DNA of 64,000 nucleotides from Acididesulfobacillus acetoxydans (GTDB lineage: Bacteria > Bacillota > Desulfitobacteriia > Desulfitobacteriales > Desulfitobacteriaceae): contig NZ_LR746496.1 in the NCBI RefSeq assembly GCF_902729405.1, positions 2,356,001-2,420,000 of the forward strand. Reading direction: 5' to 3'. Each line of letters starts with the position of its first letter. The first letter of the stretch is position 1. Below are positions 28,484-36,489 of this stretch, in pieces. The translations under genes and the position numbers were made by a program. The notes below the pieces were generated by a model that made no database searches, was not told the origin of the DNA, and saw nothing but the letters and a program-made list of their open reading frames with translations.

Positions 28484-28588
28484 ATGACCGAACACGATGA
28501 TGATGTTATCTGTGACAACTTTGTAGCATGGTTGTCCGGCAAGAAGGCAAGAAATGTGTGGCAGGGCAACCGGAACAATTTTCAATGA
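28484..28588 (+). CDS. Short protein (34 aa), unknown
   Basis: A 34-codon frame with a strong ribosome site (GAAGGAGGAAGAG) begins MTEHDDDVICDNFVAWL and ends 20 bases before the DUF169 gene. It is acidic at the start and basic at the end. I do not recognise it; it may be a small protein of the DUF169 operon or the truncated start of a lost gene. Confidence 0.4.
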   Translation: MTEHDDDVICDNFVAWLSGKKARNVWQGNRNNFQ

Positions 28589-28607
28589 CGTGAAAGAGGT
28601 GTTTAAG

Positions 28608-29366
28608 ATGACTCAACGATCCGAACAAGCCGCGGCCCTGAAAAGTATTCTACAACTAAACCGGGAACCGGTCGGCGTTAAGTTTTTAACCACAGAGGAC
28701 TATGGCAAGCTTCATGATTCGTATGACGATACGACCAAAACCAGATACTGCCAGGCGCTTATGCGCGCCGGCCAGGGCGCCAAGATTGTTATCACGGACG
28801 GAAACATCAGTTGTCCCGCCTCTGCGGCGGCGTTTGGGCTCAAGCCCCTGCCGGAAGTGTTGCGCTCGGGACAAATGCTTCTGAACATGGGGTTATTTGC
28901 CAGTTTGGACGCGGGCAAAAAAGCCATGGAGGGTATGACCAGACTTGAGCAGGGAGCTTATCAGGCGGTTCTTCTCAGTCCGTTGAAGGATATAGAAGTT
29001 GAACCCGATGTCGTGGTGTTGGAATCTAAACCAGAACATCTTATGTGGACATCCCTCGCGTCTATATATACAACCGGCGAGAGGCTACATTACTCTACGG
29101 CGGTTTTCCAGGCGACCTGTGTCGATGCGACTGTGATTCCGTTTGTGAAGGGTATTGTGAATTCTACGCTCGGCTGTTATGGTTGCCGTGATGCCACCAA
29201 TATCAACGACACGGAAGGTCTGACTGGGTTTCCGTATCGTTTTTTGGAGGATATACTCAACAACTTGGTCAGCCTGTCACAAAAGGCGATGCCGGTCGCC
29301 CGGTCGAAGAAGGCCTACCAAGTCTTTCATCCCGAACAGGTTCAAGAATCGCCCCAGACTCATTAA
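28608..29366 (+). CDS. DUF169-family protein
   Basis: 252-aa soluble protein of the DUF169 family (early segment REPVGVKF; later KTRYCQALMRAGQG and ISCPASAAAFGL with Cys in conserved places; GCYGCRDAT near the C-terminus). The biochemical role of the family is not established; members often occur near metal or tetrapyrrole genes in anaerobes. The start at ATG 28608 follows AAAGAGGTG. It is followed by a terminator. Its last nine codons and terminator are duplicated at 25453-25523. Confidence 0.8.
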   Translation: MTQRSEQAAALKSILQLNREPVGVKFLTTEDYGKLHDSYDDTTKTRYCQALMRAGQGAKIVITDGNISCPASAAAFGLKPLPEVLRSGQMLLNMGLFASLDAGKKAMEGMTRLEQGAYQAVLLSPLKDIEVEPDVVVLESKPEHLMWTSLASIYTTGERLHYSTAVFQATCVDATVIPFVKGIVNSTLGCYGCRDATNINDTEGLTGFPYRFLEDILNNLVSLSQKAMPVARSKKAYQVFHPEQVQESPQTH

Positions 29367-29380
29367 AACTTGTATTTAAG

Positions 29381-29416
29381 GCCACCTCATTTGACAGAGG
29401 TGGCTTTAAGTTTTTC
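29381..29416 (+). terminator. Rho-independent terminator of the DUF169 gene
   Basis: GCCACCTC pairs with GAGGTGGC around an 8-base loop, followed by TTTAAGTTTTTCTT. The same structure is present in copy 1 at 25500-25523. Confidence 0.8.
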
Positions 29417-29453
29417 TTGAGCCGTCCCAAGCGAACTTGTGCAGTTGTGGGCC

Positions 29454-31384
29454 TCGGCTTCGACAGTTTTTCGTGGATTTAGGCATCCGTTAAAAAATGG
29501 ATGCCTTTATTCATGCGGGTTTCAGGGTTTATCCACACGCAAAAACAGCGAAAATGTGTAGGCACACGATTCCGTGGATAAGTTGCGGATAGCCCCTATT
29601 AATACTTGAGGGTATGTCTGACTTGTGGTAAAATGTAGGCATGTATATACGTGTGACGTCTCGTAAGAACAAAGATAATAGTGTGGTTAAGTACGTTCAG
29701 TTAGCTCATAACGTTCGTAATCCGAAAACCGGCTCTCCGCAGGCGAATGTCCTTTTTAATTTCGGACGTTTGGATCGGTTGGATATGGAGTCCCTTCGCC
29801 GGCTGGAACGCAGTATCCGGCGTTTCCTCGGGGAACCGCTCGATCCGGTGGAGGCCCCGAAACCGGAGCTCCTCTCCTGTCGCCCGCTGGGCGGTGCCTG
29901 GTTTCTGGATCAGCTCTGGCGGAAACTCGGAATCGATAGCATTTTGAAGCGCCGCTTGAAAGAGCGCGAGTATCGCACGGAGGTGGAACGCGCTCTGTTC
30001 GCGATGGTGGCTAACCGGGCTTTGGCACCTTTGAGCAAGCTGCAATTGGAGAAATGGGTGCCCGAAAAGGTAGTCATTCCCGGCCTTGCGAACGTGGAGG
30101 TTCAGCACTGCTATCGCGCGATGGATTTCCTCTTGGAATCCCAGGAAGACGTTGAGCGAGAGGTGTTTTATGCCGTAGCGGACTTGTTCTATCTTGAAGT
30201 CGATCTCCTGTTCTTCGATACCACCTCGACTTACTTTGAAATGGACGCGTGGGACGATGAGGAACAGGACTTAAAGGCGCTGGGTCACTCAAAGGACAGC
30301 CGGCCCGATTTGCCCCAAATTGTGATCGGCCTGGCGGTCACACGGGACGGGATCCCGATTCGCTCTTGGGTCTGGCCCGGCAATACCTCCGATATGTCGG
30401 TTATCCCGGAAGTCAAGCGGGATCTGGCGGGTTGGAAGTTGGGGCGGGTCGTGAGTGTGATGGATAGGGGTTTTTCCTCCGAGGAAAACTTGCGGATTCT
30501 GCAAAGGACCGGGGGCCACTACATCGCTGGAGAACGTCTTAGAGCCGGTAAGCCCGAAGTCGAGGAGGCCCTCTCCCATCCCGGAAGGTTTCGCACGCTT
30601 CAAGAGAATCTGGAGGCGAAAGAAGTCGTTGTCGGCCACGGTGAGGCCCGCATCCGCTACGTTCTGGTCCGTAACCCTGCGGAAGCCAAGCGTGATGCCC
30701 ATACCCGCACCAAGCACCTGGAGAAGCTGAAGCAGAAGCTCGCGAAGCTGAAGGAGCTGGACGGAGAAGCGCACACCAAAGCCCACTGTGCTCTCTACAG
30801 CCATATCGTCTACAAGCGATATTTGCAAATCGATGCTAAAGGCAACCTTAGGATTAACCAGAAAGCGGTCAAAGCCGCGGAAAGGCTGGACGGGAAATAC
30901 CTTATCCGCACCTCGGATGACACCCTCTCCATAGAGGATATCACCTTGGGCTTCAAACAGCTTTGGGAAGTGGAGCGGGCTTTTCGCACGCTCAAAACGA
31001 CTCTGGAGCTACGGCCTGTTTACCACCGAAAAGACGATCGGATCTGTGCCCATGTCCTGCTGTGTTGGCTGGCTTTGCTCCTGGTACGCCTGGCAGAAGT
31101 AGAGACTCAACAAACCTGGGCCAACCTTCGTTTCGAACTGGAGAAAATTTATCTCGTCGAGTGGGAATCGACGGACGGGAAAGTCTTTCAAAGGACAGAA
31201 TTAACCCAAGAGCAAACGGGTATTTTTTCAGCACTCAAATTGCCGGAACCCCCGAGAATATGGGATATTTCGCTTCCCAAGGGACAAAAAGTGTAGGTAC
31301 ACGGTACGTTATCCACAAGTGCCTGAAGCCCAGATGCCATAAGGGTTTGAGGCACTTCCCGTGTCTACGGACTGTCGAAAGCGA
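29454..31384 (+). mobile_element. Insertion sequence, IS1634-like (IS4 group)
   Basis: A 1931-bp element with imperfect terminal inverted repeats (left TCGGCTTCGACAGT, right TCGCTTTCGACAGT read inward). It is flanked by a 7-base direct repeat GTGGGCC at 29447-29453 and 31385-31391. The uninterrupted site exists in copy 1 (25566-25572), which fixes both ends exactly. A hairpin GGCATCC...GGATGCC with T-rich tail near the left end (about 29482-29510) may block read-through from the host gene. Confidence 0.92.
29641..31296 (+). CDS. Transposase, IS1634 family
   Basis: DDE transposase of 551 aa, the size expected for IS1634-type elements. The first Asp is in LLFFDTTSTYFE, the second in VSVMDRGFSSEENL, and the Glu in LWEVERAFRTLKTTLELRPVYH with the following Y/R/K pattern. 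The frame is uninterrupted, so the element may be active. It fills most of the IS and starts at an ATG 187 bases from the left end. Confidence 0.93.
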   Translation: MYIRVTSRKNKDNSVVKYVQLAHNVRNPKTGSPQANVLFNFGRLDRLDMESLRRLERSIRRFLGEPLDPVEAPKPELLSCRPLGGAWFLDQLWRKLGIDSILKRRLKEREYRTEVERALFAMVANRALAPLSKLQLEKWVPEKVVIPGLANVEVQHCYRAMDFLLESQEDVEREVFYAVADLFYLEVDLLFFDTTSTYFEMDAWDDEEQDLKALGHSKDSRPDLPQIVIGLAVTRDGIPIRSWVWPGNTSDMSVIPEVKRDLAGWKLGRVVSVMDRGFSSEENLRILQRTGGHYIAGERLRAGKPEVEEALSHPGRFRTLQENLEAKEVVVGHGEARIRYVLVRNPAEAKRDAHTRTKHLEKLKQKLAKLKELDGEAHTKAHCALYSHIVYKRYLQIDAKGNLRINQKAVKAAERLDGKYLIRTSDDTLSIEDITLGFKQLWEVERAFRTLKTTLELRPVYHRKDDRICAHVLLCWLALLLVRLAEVETQQTWANLRFELEKIYLVEWESTDGKVFQRTELTQEQTGIFSALKLPEPPRIWDISLPKGQKV

Positions 31385-31752
31385 GTGGGCCTGAATCAGA
31401 AGATGACAAGTCCAGTCTGTGCGAAACTTTATCGGAGTGATGCAGTTGTGGGGGCAAGGATGGTTCGGATACTCTTGCATTTACCGGGACTGGATATATA
31501 ATAATATCGTAATGGACTAATAGCTGAAGATATTCATGGGTGCACATTATTTCCAAATCCCCAGGGTAGAATATCTTCGAATTATGAATTCAGGCTATTG
31601 TTCCAAAGAGCGCGCCGGTAGCGGGAATTCAGGGGGGAAGAGTGCAGTCAGACCGGGAAGGGTTTAAGAGGGGCGGCAGTCGGAGCAGCGGCCGAACAAG
31701 AAGAAATAGAAAAGAAGAGTGCGGGTCAAGTGGGACAAGTAGAATTCCCGAG
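31385..31752 (+). repeat. Duplicated segment, copy 2 (FmdE leader side)
   Basis: Continuation of the segment described at 25453 after the IS insertion. It carries the promoter and leader of the FmdE gene at 31871. It differs from copy 1 by a few bases, including the absence of seven bases in GTCAGACGTCAGACC. Confidence 0.88.
31475..31502 (+). promoter_or_regulatory. Promoter of FmdE gene 1
   Basis: TTGCAT (31475-31480), a 16-base spacer, TATAAT (31497-31502). It overlaps the recurrent motif AATATCGTAAT (31503-31513), a probable regulator site shared with other promoters in the window. Confidence 0.65.
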
Positions 31753-31870
31753 CGCCGAGCGAAAGGATTAGAAAAGGAGGTTTTGATTCGCGACTGTTTC
31801 ACAAGAGTTCCTAATCACACGAAGGTGAGAACGAGCATAAGTAACGATGCGAGAAAAGGAGATGTGGTCG
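31515..31870 (+). ncRNA. Long structured leader of FmdE gene 1
   Basis: About 360 bases separate the predicted transcript start from the FmdE start codon. A perfect 10-base inverted repeat (GAAGATATTC 31526-31535 / GAATATCTTC 31569-31578) encloses a smaller helix. Further blocks (GACCGGGAAGGGTTTA, GCCGAACAAGA, AGTGCGGGTCAAG) are conserved in the leader of FmdE gene 2 although the sequences between differ. This pattern suggests a structured, possibly ligand-sensing RNA. A short TTG-started frame at 31784 behind AAAGGAGG could be a leader peptide. Confidence 0.5.
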
Positions 31871-32530
31871 ATGACAGTTGATGCCAAGGATTCCCCGGTT
31901 TCGGGTCCGGCGAAACACGAATTGCCGGATTGGGCTTTCGAATTTCACGGACACAAGTGCCCGTTTATGCCGTTGGGCTATCGGATGGGCCGATACGCCA
32001 TGGAATTGTTAGGTGTGGAAAAAGAAAAGGATCACGGCATGTTTGTCTTTTCCGAGATGGGGGAAGGGCATCCGCAAACTTGCATGATGGACGGTCTGCA
32101 AATCGCAACCGGCTGTACCTATGGCAAGAACCTTCTGACCCGGCTGAACTATGGCAAGGTCGCGGCGGTTTTCTATCATCCGGACAAGGGAGCGCTGCGG
32201 ATCAGTGTTCCAACCAAGTTTCAAACGGAGATCGGCAAGTTTGAGTTTTTTGTCTATCGCAAGAAAGGTGTAGAGCCGTCTGCCATACCCGATGAAGTTG
32301 TCGATGAAGTCGTACAATACGTGATGACCCAACCCATTGAAACCATGGCCCAGGTGCGTCAATTGCCCGGCTTCAAATATGCCCCCACTCCGGGTTCTTT
32401 CAATAAGGTCGTTTGCAGCGAATGTGGAGAAACTGTCTTCGAACGCTATGCCAGGACAGTCGGTGGCAAGGTGCAATGCATTCCTTGCTCGGGTTATGAA
32501 CGGACCCTGGCCCGCAAACCCATTCTCTAG
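31871..32530 (+). CDS. FmdE-family protein with C-terminal zinc ribbon (gene 1)
   Basis: 219-aa protein. The FmdE domain occupies about residues 15-150 and starts with FHGHKCPFMPLGYRMG; Cys, His and a later GEGHPQTCMMDGLQ and ATGCTYGKNL form the conserved metal/redox positions. A C-terminal zinc ribbon has CSECG...CIPC. FmdE was named from formylmethanofuran dehydrogenase operons, but stand-alone copies occur widely in anaerobes and their role is not established. ATG 31871 follows AAAGGAGA. It is expressed from a long leader and followed, after a terminator, by a TSUP permease, the same order as at 52377. Confidence 0.85.
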   Translation: MTVDAKDSPVSGPAKHELPDWAFEFHGHKCPFMPLGYRMGRYAMELLGVEKEKDHGMFVFSEMGEGHPQTCMMDGLQIATGCTYGKNLLTRLNYGKVAAVFYHPDKGALRISVPTKFQTEIGKFEFFVYRKKGVEPSAIPDEVVDEVVQYVMTQPIETMAQVRQLPGFKYAPTPGSFNKVVCSECGETVFERYARTVGGKVQCIPCSGYERTLARKPIL

Positions 32531-32589
32531 CAGGGTTGCAAATCCGTACAACGCGACAAAAGAAAAAGCGGGTGAAGCCCCGGGTGTGT

Positions 32590-32736
32590 GTGGTCAAAGC
32601 CGGGGAAACCTTCGAGGCTCAACAATGTCACCAGCGCAAAGAGGTGGTGGTGACAAATTACGCGCAAAAGCTCGGTGACGACGGGTACTGCCAAACCTGC
32701 TTTGATGCTTTGATTCATCGCAAGCAACAAGACTAG
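32590..32736 (+). pseudogene. Fragment of a second FmdE zinc ribbon
   Basis: VVKAGETFEAQQCHQRKEVV and the following YCQTCFDALIHRKQQD closely match the C-terminus of FmdE gene 2 (52377-53024), but one Cys is changed (CHECK to CHQRK) and no FmdE domain precedes it. It marks an unequal recombination between the two FmdE loci. Confidence 0.85.
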
Positions 32737-32817
32737 CCGACAGGGGCTGCCTGTGTGGCCTAAGACCAAGAAAGCGCTCCCACAGGGGCTAAACAAGTTT
32801 CACTGTGGGAACCGTTG

Positions 32818-32856
32818 GAGCCTGCTTATAGGACGTATAAGCAGGCTCACTTTTAC
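32818..32856 (+). terminator. Terminator after FmdE locus 1
   Basis: GAGCCTGCTTATA pairs with TATAAGCAGGCTC around five bases, followed by ACTTTT. A diverged copy stands in the same place after FmdE gene 2 (53106). Confidence 0.75.
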
Positions 32857-32929
32857 GCCTTGTAGATGTACGAAAAGTCCGTTAGCCTCAGCTCAAAACG
32901 ATTAAGGTCAAATTATCCGGAATCACGGC

Positions 32930-32958
32930 TTGAATGATACCGTGGGAGGGTATATAAT
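32930..32958 (+). promoter_or_regulatory. Promoter of TSUP permease 1
   Basis: TTGAAT (32930-32935), 17-base spacer, TATAAT (32953-32958). Two variants of the recurrent motif follow (AATATTGCAAT at 32974 region and AATATCGCAAT at 33028 region) in an otherwise gene-free 408-base gap. Confidence 0.6.
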
Positions 32959-33144
32959 ATATGAGTAAACAATAATATTGCAATGAGGAGATGAATAAGT
33001 TGTTCCGGCTCAGAGTGGGGGAAAAATAATATCGCAATTACATTTACTGTAAGAGAGGAAGCAATGTGAGAAAACGCTGAGGGGTAAAGAAAAAAGAGAT
33101 TGTTTAGTAAGCACAGAATTTAGGATTGACAGGGGGAGAGTCAG

Positions 33145-33981
33145 TTGTTGATTGGATCAAGTCTCATCATCTTTGCTTTTTCTATTCTTGCAGGGTTTAT
33201 CGGGTCGTTGTTGGGTCTGGGAGGCGGGATTATCATCATTCCTGCCTTAACATTGCTTTTGAATGTTCCTATTCATGAGGCGATTGGCGCGAGTATCGTC
33301 TCGGTCATCGCCACGTCCAGTGGGGCCGCGATCGCCTATGTCCGGGACAAGATAACCAATATCCGTATCGGGATGTTTTTGGAGACCGCGACCACCTTGG
33401 GAGCGATTACCGGGGCTTTCATTGCCGGCCTGATTGAGCCCAAAGTGTTGTACATCGTTTTTGCGGTGCTGATGATCTATTCCGCCGGGGCCATGTTTCA
33501 CAAAAGGCACTCTGAATTGCCAATGGATGTCGTGGAACACCCCGTCGCCACACGTTTAAAATTGAGCAGCGCCTATTATGATAAAGCCCTCGACGAAACC
33601 GTGGCTTATAAAGTCACCGGGGTTTATCCCGGTTATGCGGTGATGTACGGAGCGGGCGTCATTTCAGGTTTGTTGGGAATCGGGAGCGGGGTTTTTAAAG
33701 TCCTCGGCATGGATGTCTTTATGAAGCTGCCGATGAAAGTGTCCACAGCGACCAGCAATTTTATGATCGGGGTGACAGCCGCCGCCAGCGCGGGGGTTTA
33801 CTTTTCGCGCGGGGACATCAATCCCTTGGTGGCCGGCCCTGTGGCTCTGGGAGTGCTCCTGGGGGCGCAGGCGGGAACCAAAGCCATGGAACGCTTAAAT
33901 AACAAGACTTTGCGTCTCATCTTCATTCCCATCTTGCTCTATGTCGCTCTGCAAATGCTCTGGAAAGGTTGGTGGATGTAA
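33145..33981 (+). CDS. TSUP-family permease (TauE/SafE type), gene 1
   Basis: 278-aa membrane protein of the TSUP family, whose members export or import sulfite, sulfoacetate, thiosulfate and similar anions. Both halves contain the family repeat: GSLLGLGGGIIIIPAL near residue 20 and GLLGIGSGVFKV near 178. The TTG start follows AGGGGGAGAG. It is translationally coupled (TAATG) to the DUF1634 gene, a common pairing. Its position after an FmdE gene, repeated at 53306, suggests a shared pathway for a sulfur or selenium oxyanion, which is inference. Confidence 0.88.
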   Translation: MLIGSSLIIFAFSILAGFIGSLLGLGGGIIIIPALTLLLNVPIHEAIGASIVSVIATSSGAAIAYVRDKITNIRIGMFLETATTLGAITGAFIAGLIEPKVLYIVFAVLMIYSAGAMFHKRHSELPMDVVEHPVATRLKLSSAYYDKALDETVAYKVTGVYPGYAVMYGAGVISGLLGIGSGVFKVLGMDVFMKLPMKVSTATSNFMIGVTAAASAGVYFSRGDINPLVAGPVALGVLLGAQAGTKAMERLNNKTLRLIFIPILLYVALQMLWKGWWM

Positions 33982-34355
33982 TGGGCAAGGAACCCGCCGG
34001 TCAGACCCATTTATTTGATGCGGAATTGTTTATCAGTTCCAGCTTGCGTTTTGGCGTTTATTTGTCAGCCATTGTCATGGCCTTAGGCATAGTGCTTTTA
34101 TTTGCCAGGGGGGTTTCGGGCTATCCAATCGATGTCTTTCCCACTTCAATTCCTCTCCTTTGGTCGGGAATTGTCCTGTTCAAACCCGCTGCAGTCATCA
34201 CTTTGGGACTGGTCCTTTTGATCGCCACGCCGGTTTTCCGGGTGGCGGCTTCCGTCCTGCTGTTTCTTGTTGAAAAAGACCATCTATACACGTTTATTAC
34301 CTTGTTTGTTCTGGCTGTTTTGGTCACGAGTTTTTTGATTGGGAAAGCTCTTTAG
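33981..34355 (+). CDS. DUF1634 membrane protein
   Basis: 124-aa protein with three predicted membrane segments (LSAIVMALGIVLLFA, VITLGLVLLIATPVFRV, FITLFVLAVLVTSFLIG). DUF1634 proteins commonly sit beside TSUP permeases and are probably accessory subunits. I start it at the ATG that overlaps the TSUP stop (TAATG); a GTG at 33969 would add four residues. A terminator follows at 34444. Confidence 0.82.
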   Translation: MGKEPAGQTHLFDAELFISSSLRFGVYLSAIVMALGIVLLFARGVSGYPIDVFPTSIPLLWSGIVLFKPAAVITLGLVLLIATPVFRVAASVLLFLVEKDHLYTFITLFVLAVLVTSFLIGKAL

Positions 34356-34363
34356 CCGGCTTT

Positions 34364-34396
34364 AGCCAGGGGGCATGCGGCTAAGCCTCTTGGTCA
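34364..34396. repeat. Short dispersed repeat, second copy at 13692-13723
   Basis: The sequence from AGCCAGGG through GCGGCTAAGCCTCTTGGTCA is shared with 13692-13723 apart from a single-base change and one inserted G. It is too short to name; it may be a footprint of recombination. Confidence 0.6.
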
Positions 34397-34443
34397 TTCT
34401 GTTTGTAATGAGTGCCATGGAAAAGGCGGACACTGTCTATGAG

Positions 34444-34479
34444 AAGCACAGAGGGCCCCATGTGGGGCCTTCTGTGCTT
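34444..34479. terminator. Strong hairpin terminator
   Basis: AAGCACAGAGGGCCCC pairs with GGGGCCTTCTGTGCTT around a 4-base loop. It lies between the rightward DUF1634 gene and the leftward toxin gene and may serve both. Confidence 0.75.
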
Positions 34480-34525
34480 AGTTGAGTTGAGGTGAAGGTC
34501 ATCTGCGAGCACATACCTTCTTGCG

Positions 34526-34915
34526 TCAGCTGTACTCTATAACCGCCAGTTCCGGCATCGGGAAGTGGCGAACGTTTTTCGTCAGAAAAGTGAGGGAGTT
34601 TTCCACCGCCACGGCGGCTATCAAGGTATCCGAGATGGAGAGTGTGATACCTTTTCTTTGATAGTCCCGCCGGTATAAGCCGGCCCGGCGGGCCGTCCGG
34701 TAATCAATCGGATGATAAACCAAGGCGTCAAACAATTCTTCAATCCGGTGCAGCTCGTCCGGCCCGGCCCCGGAAAACAGCTCGGCCACCGTTACCGGAC
34801 AGCAAGCCAGCGGCCCCTCCTCGACCAACCCGTTCAGCATAGCCACTGCTTCTTCTCGTCCACGAAGAAAATCGATCAAAAGAGTGGTGTCCAGAAGAAA
34901 ACCGTTACTGCGCAA
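34526..34915 (-). CDS. VapC-type PIN-domain toxin
   Basis: 129-aa PIN nuclease. Acidic active-site residues are visible: D9 in LLDTTLLIDFLRG, E45 in VTVAELFSG, D95 region in LSISDTLIAAVA, and TKNVRHF near the end. Such toxins cut RNA when free of antitoxin. The start overlaps the end of the antitoxin gene by 11 bases, the usual VapBC arrangement. Confidence 0.87.
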   Translation of the reverse strand: MRSNGFLLDTTLLIDFLRGREEAVAMLNGLVEEGPLACCPVTVAELFSGAGPDELHRIEELFDALVYHPIDYRTARRAGLYRRDYQRKGITLSISDTLIAAVAVENSLTFLTKNVRHFPMPELAVIEYS

Positions 34916-35180
34916 ACATTTCCCTCCTCCGAGCTTCCGTTTCTTCCCTCAGCTGGCGCACCCAATCGTAACTGTCTTCACGGGTGGCAAAACCGGGATA
35001 GTCTTTTTCCTTAAAGATGCCGGCTGTTGACTGCAAAGCCTTCTTTTGTTTCAGCCGGAGTAGTTCTTTCTCTGTCGCCTCAATCACAAATTTGCTGCGT
35101 TTTCCCGGTCCAACCAATTTATCCAGTTCTGATAACAGTTCTACTGGCATCCGGATGGGTGTCATTTTCGTGTTTTCCAT
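34905..35180 (-). CDS. Ribbon-helix-helix antitoxin of the PIN toxin
   Basis: 91-aa protein. The first 45 residues (TPIRMPVELLSELDKLVGPGKRSKFVIEATEKEL) fit a ribbon-helix-helix DNA-binding domain; the Arg/Glu-rich C-terminal tail should wrap the toxin. The ATG follows AGGAGG. Upstream, ATATACTATTGAT... and GTATATAC-like inverted repeats (about 35198-35232) are probable autoregulatory operator sites. Confidence 0.85.
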   Translation of the reverse strand: MENTKMTPIRMPVELLSELDKLVGPGKRSKFVIEATEKELLRLKQKKALQSTAGIFKEKDYPGFATREDSYDWVRQLREETEARRREMFAQ

Positions 35181-35337
35181 GCGGCAACCTCCTTTGTATA
35201 TACTTTTAGCGTAATTATATCGTATATACTATTGATTGAGAACGGGGTTCTGAGTGCAAAAACTATGCCTCACACATGTCCACAGCGGAAGGTCAGAGCC
35301 AGATGATAGGCGGTTGGGGGTCAATCCCGCCGGGGCA

Positions 35338-36279
35338 TCAGCGGCGGTTACTCAGCCCGCCCTTAAATTTCCGTTTGATTATTTTAACCATGGTGGGTGA
35401 CGAAATCATCTGCACAACGGCGTAAAAGGCAGAAGGGATGACCAGAACGGTATTTAGTTTCATCGTTTCCACTGCCGCGGAAGCGATGCCAAATTCCTTA
35501 CTGCTAACCAGGAACAGGAGGGGAAGAAACGTGTCTTTCTGTTTAAAGATAAGTCTGGACAAGTAGGCCAGCGTAAAGCCGAAGAGATTCAGGGCGATTT
35601 CTGCCAACACGATGAATAGGGCAAACGTTTTTAAGGCTATGATTGCTTTGGCATTGGATGAAACCACAACAAACAGAAGGACAATGTAACACAGGGAGGC
35701 GATACCCGACCAAAGTTGTTCTTTCTCACGGACCTGGGCTGAGCGGTAGTTTAAGAGGATGCCGATGATGACCGGTATGACAATGATCCCGGTCAATTCC
35801 CCAACCAAATAGGATACGGGCACTTGGAACGTAATCCCGCCGAACCAAGCAAGCACATTGGGCAAAACAAACGGAGTGAGAGCCATGGACATGACCAGCA
35901 TTGCCGTTGCCAGGGCCGTGCTGCCTCCGGCCAGATAAACCATCAGAGGGGCTGAAACATCTGCAGGGAGGCTACCCAGAAGTAATTGCCCGGTACGAAT
36001 ACCGGTCCACGGTGCAAACAATTTGCCCAGCATTAAAGCGAAGAGGGACATGGGGATAAATTGCAGAAACACGCTCCATAAAATCATCAAGGGATGGCCC
36101 TTGACCTGTTTCAAATCTTCCGCTTTCAGGGTCAGGCTTACGTTGAGAACCATGATGGCCAGGACGGGTGTCACGATCCAACTCAAGGAGGAGCCGGGTC
36201 CGGGAAAAAGGAGCGAAAAAGTGCCTACTACGAGGACGCAAAACAATAAGTGGTCGGAAATCCAGGTAAATAGTTTCAT
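35338..36279 (-). CDS. Bile-acid:sodium symporter (BASS) family transporter
   Basis: 313-aa membrane protein with about ten hydrophobic segments and the family pattern GSLPADVSAPLMVYLAGGSTALA (about residues 95-120), LVSSKEFGIASA near 260. BASS proteins move organic anions or small carboxylates with Na+; the arsenite exporter Acr3 is a distant relative but its conserved Cys is not evident here. The start at ATG 36279 follows AAGGAGAG; a longer frame to 36351 would run through a hairpin. Confidence 0.82.
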   Translation of the reverse strand: MKLFTWISDHLLFCVLVVGTFSLLFPGPGSSLSWIVTPVLAIMVLNVSLTLKAEDLKQVKGHPLMILWSVFLQFIPMSLFALMLGKLFAPWTGIRTGQLLLGSLPADVSAPLMVYLAGGSTALATAMLVMSMALTPFVLPNVLAWFGGITFQVPVSYLVGELTGIIVIPVIIGILLNYRSAQVREKEQLWSGIASLCYIVLLFVVVSSNAKAIIALKTFALFIVLAEIALNLFGFTLAYLSRLIFKQKDTFLPLLFLVSSKEFGIASAAVETMKLNTVLVIPSAFYAVVQMISSPTMVKIIKRKFKGGLSNRR

Positions 36280-36319
36280 GCTAAACACTCTCCTTGAGTT
36301 TTTACTCACCAAGACAAAA

Positions 36320-36345
36320 AGCCTACAACCAAATCCGGTTGTAGG
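36320..36345 (-). terminator. Leader terminator before the BASS gene
   Basis: GCCTACAACC pairs with GGTTGTAGGC around a 6-base loop; on the minus strand it is followed by TTTTTGTC. It lies 40 bases before the BASS start and either ends the MFS transcript or acts as an attenuator. A second hairpin (AGCCATTTTC / GAAAATGGCT, 36431-36461) lies between them. Confidence 0.6.
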
Positions 36346-36489
36346 CGCCATTGCCTCATCTTACGCCACTTTAGTATACATCACAGAGGGGCAGTCGTAT
36401 AGGCCCTCTTCCCGCAAGGTGGAAGAGCAGCCAGCCATTTTCTTCATCAGGTGGAAAATGGCTATGGTTATTTGAAAAGCAATCCACTG

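Noticed and set aside
31515-31870. Assigning the FmdE leader to the molybdenum-cofactor riboswitch
   Set aside because: The FmdE name suggests it, but I could not recognise the Moco motif core in the sequence.
31784-31882. Leader peptide before FmdE gene 1
   Set aside because: A TTG start with a good ribosome site exists, but the matching region before FmdE gene 2 does not keep a similar peptide, so I do not list it as a gene.
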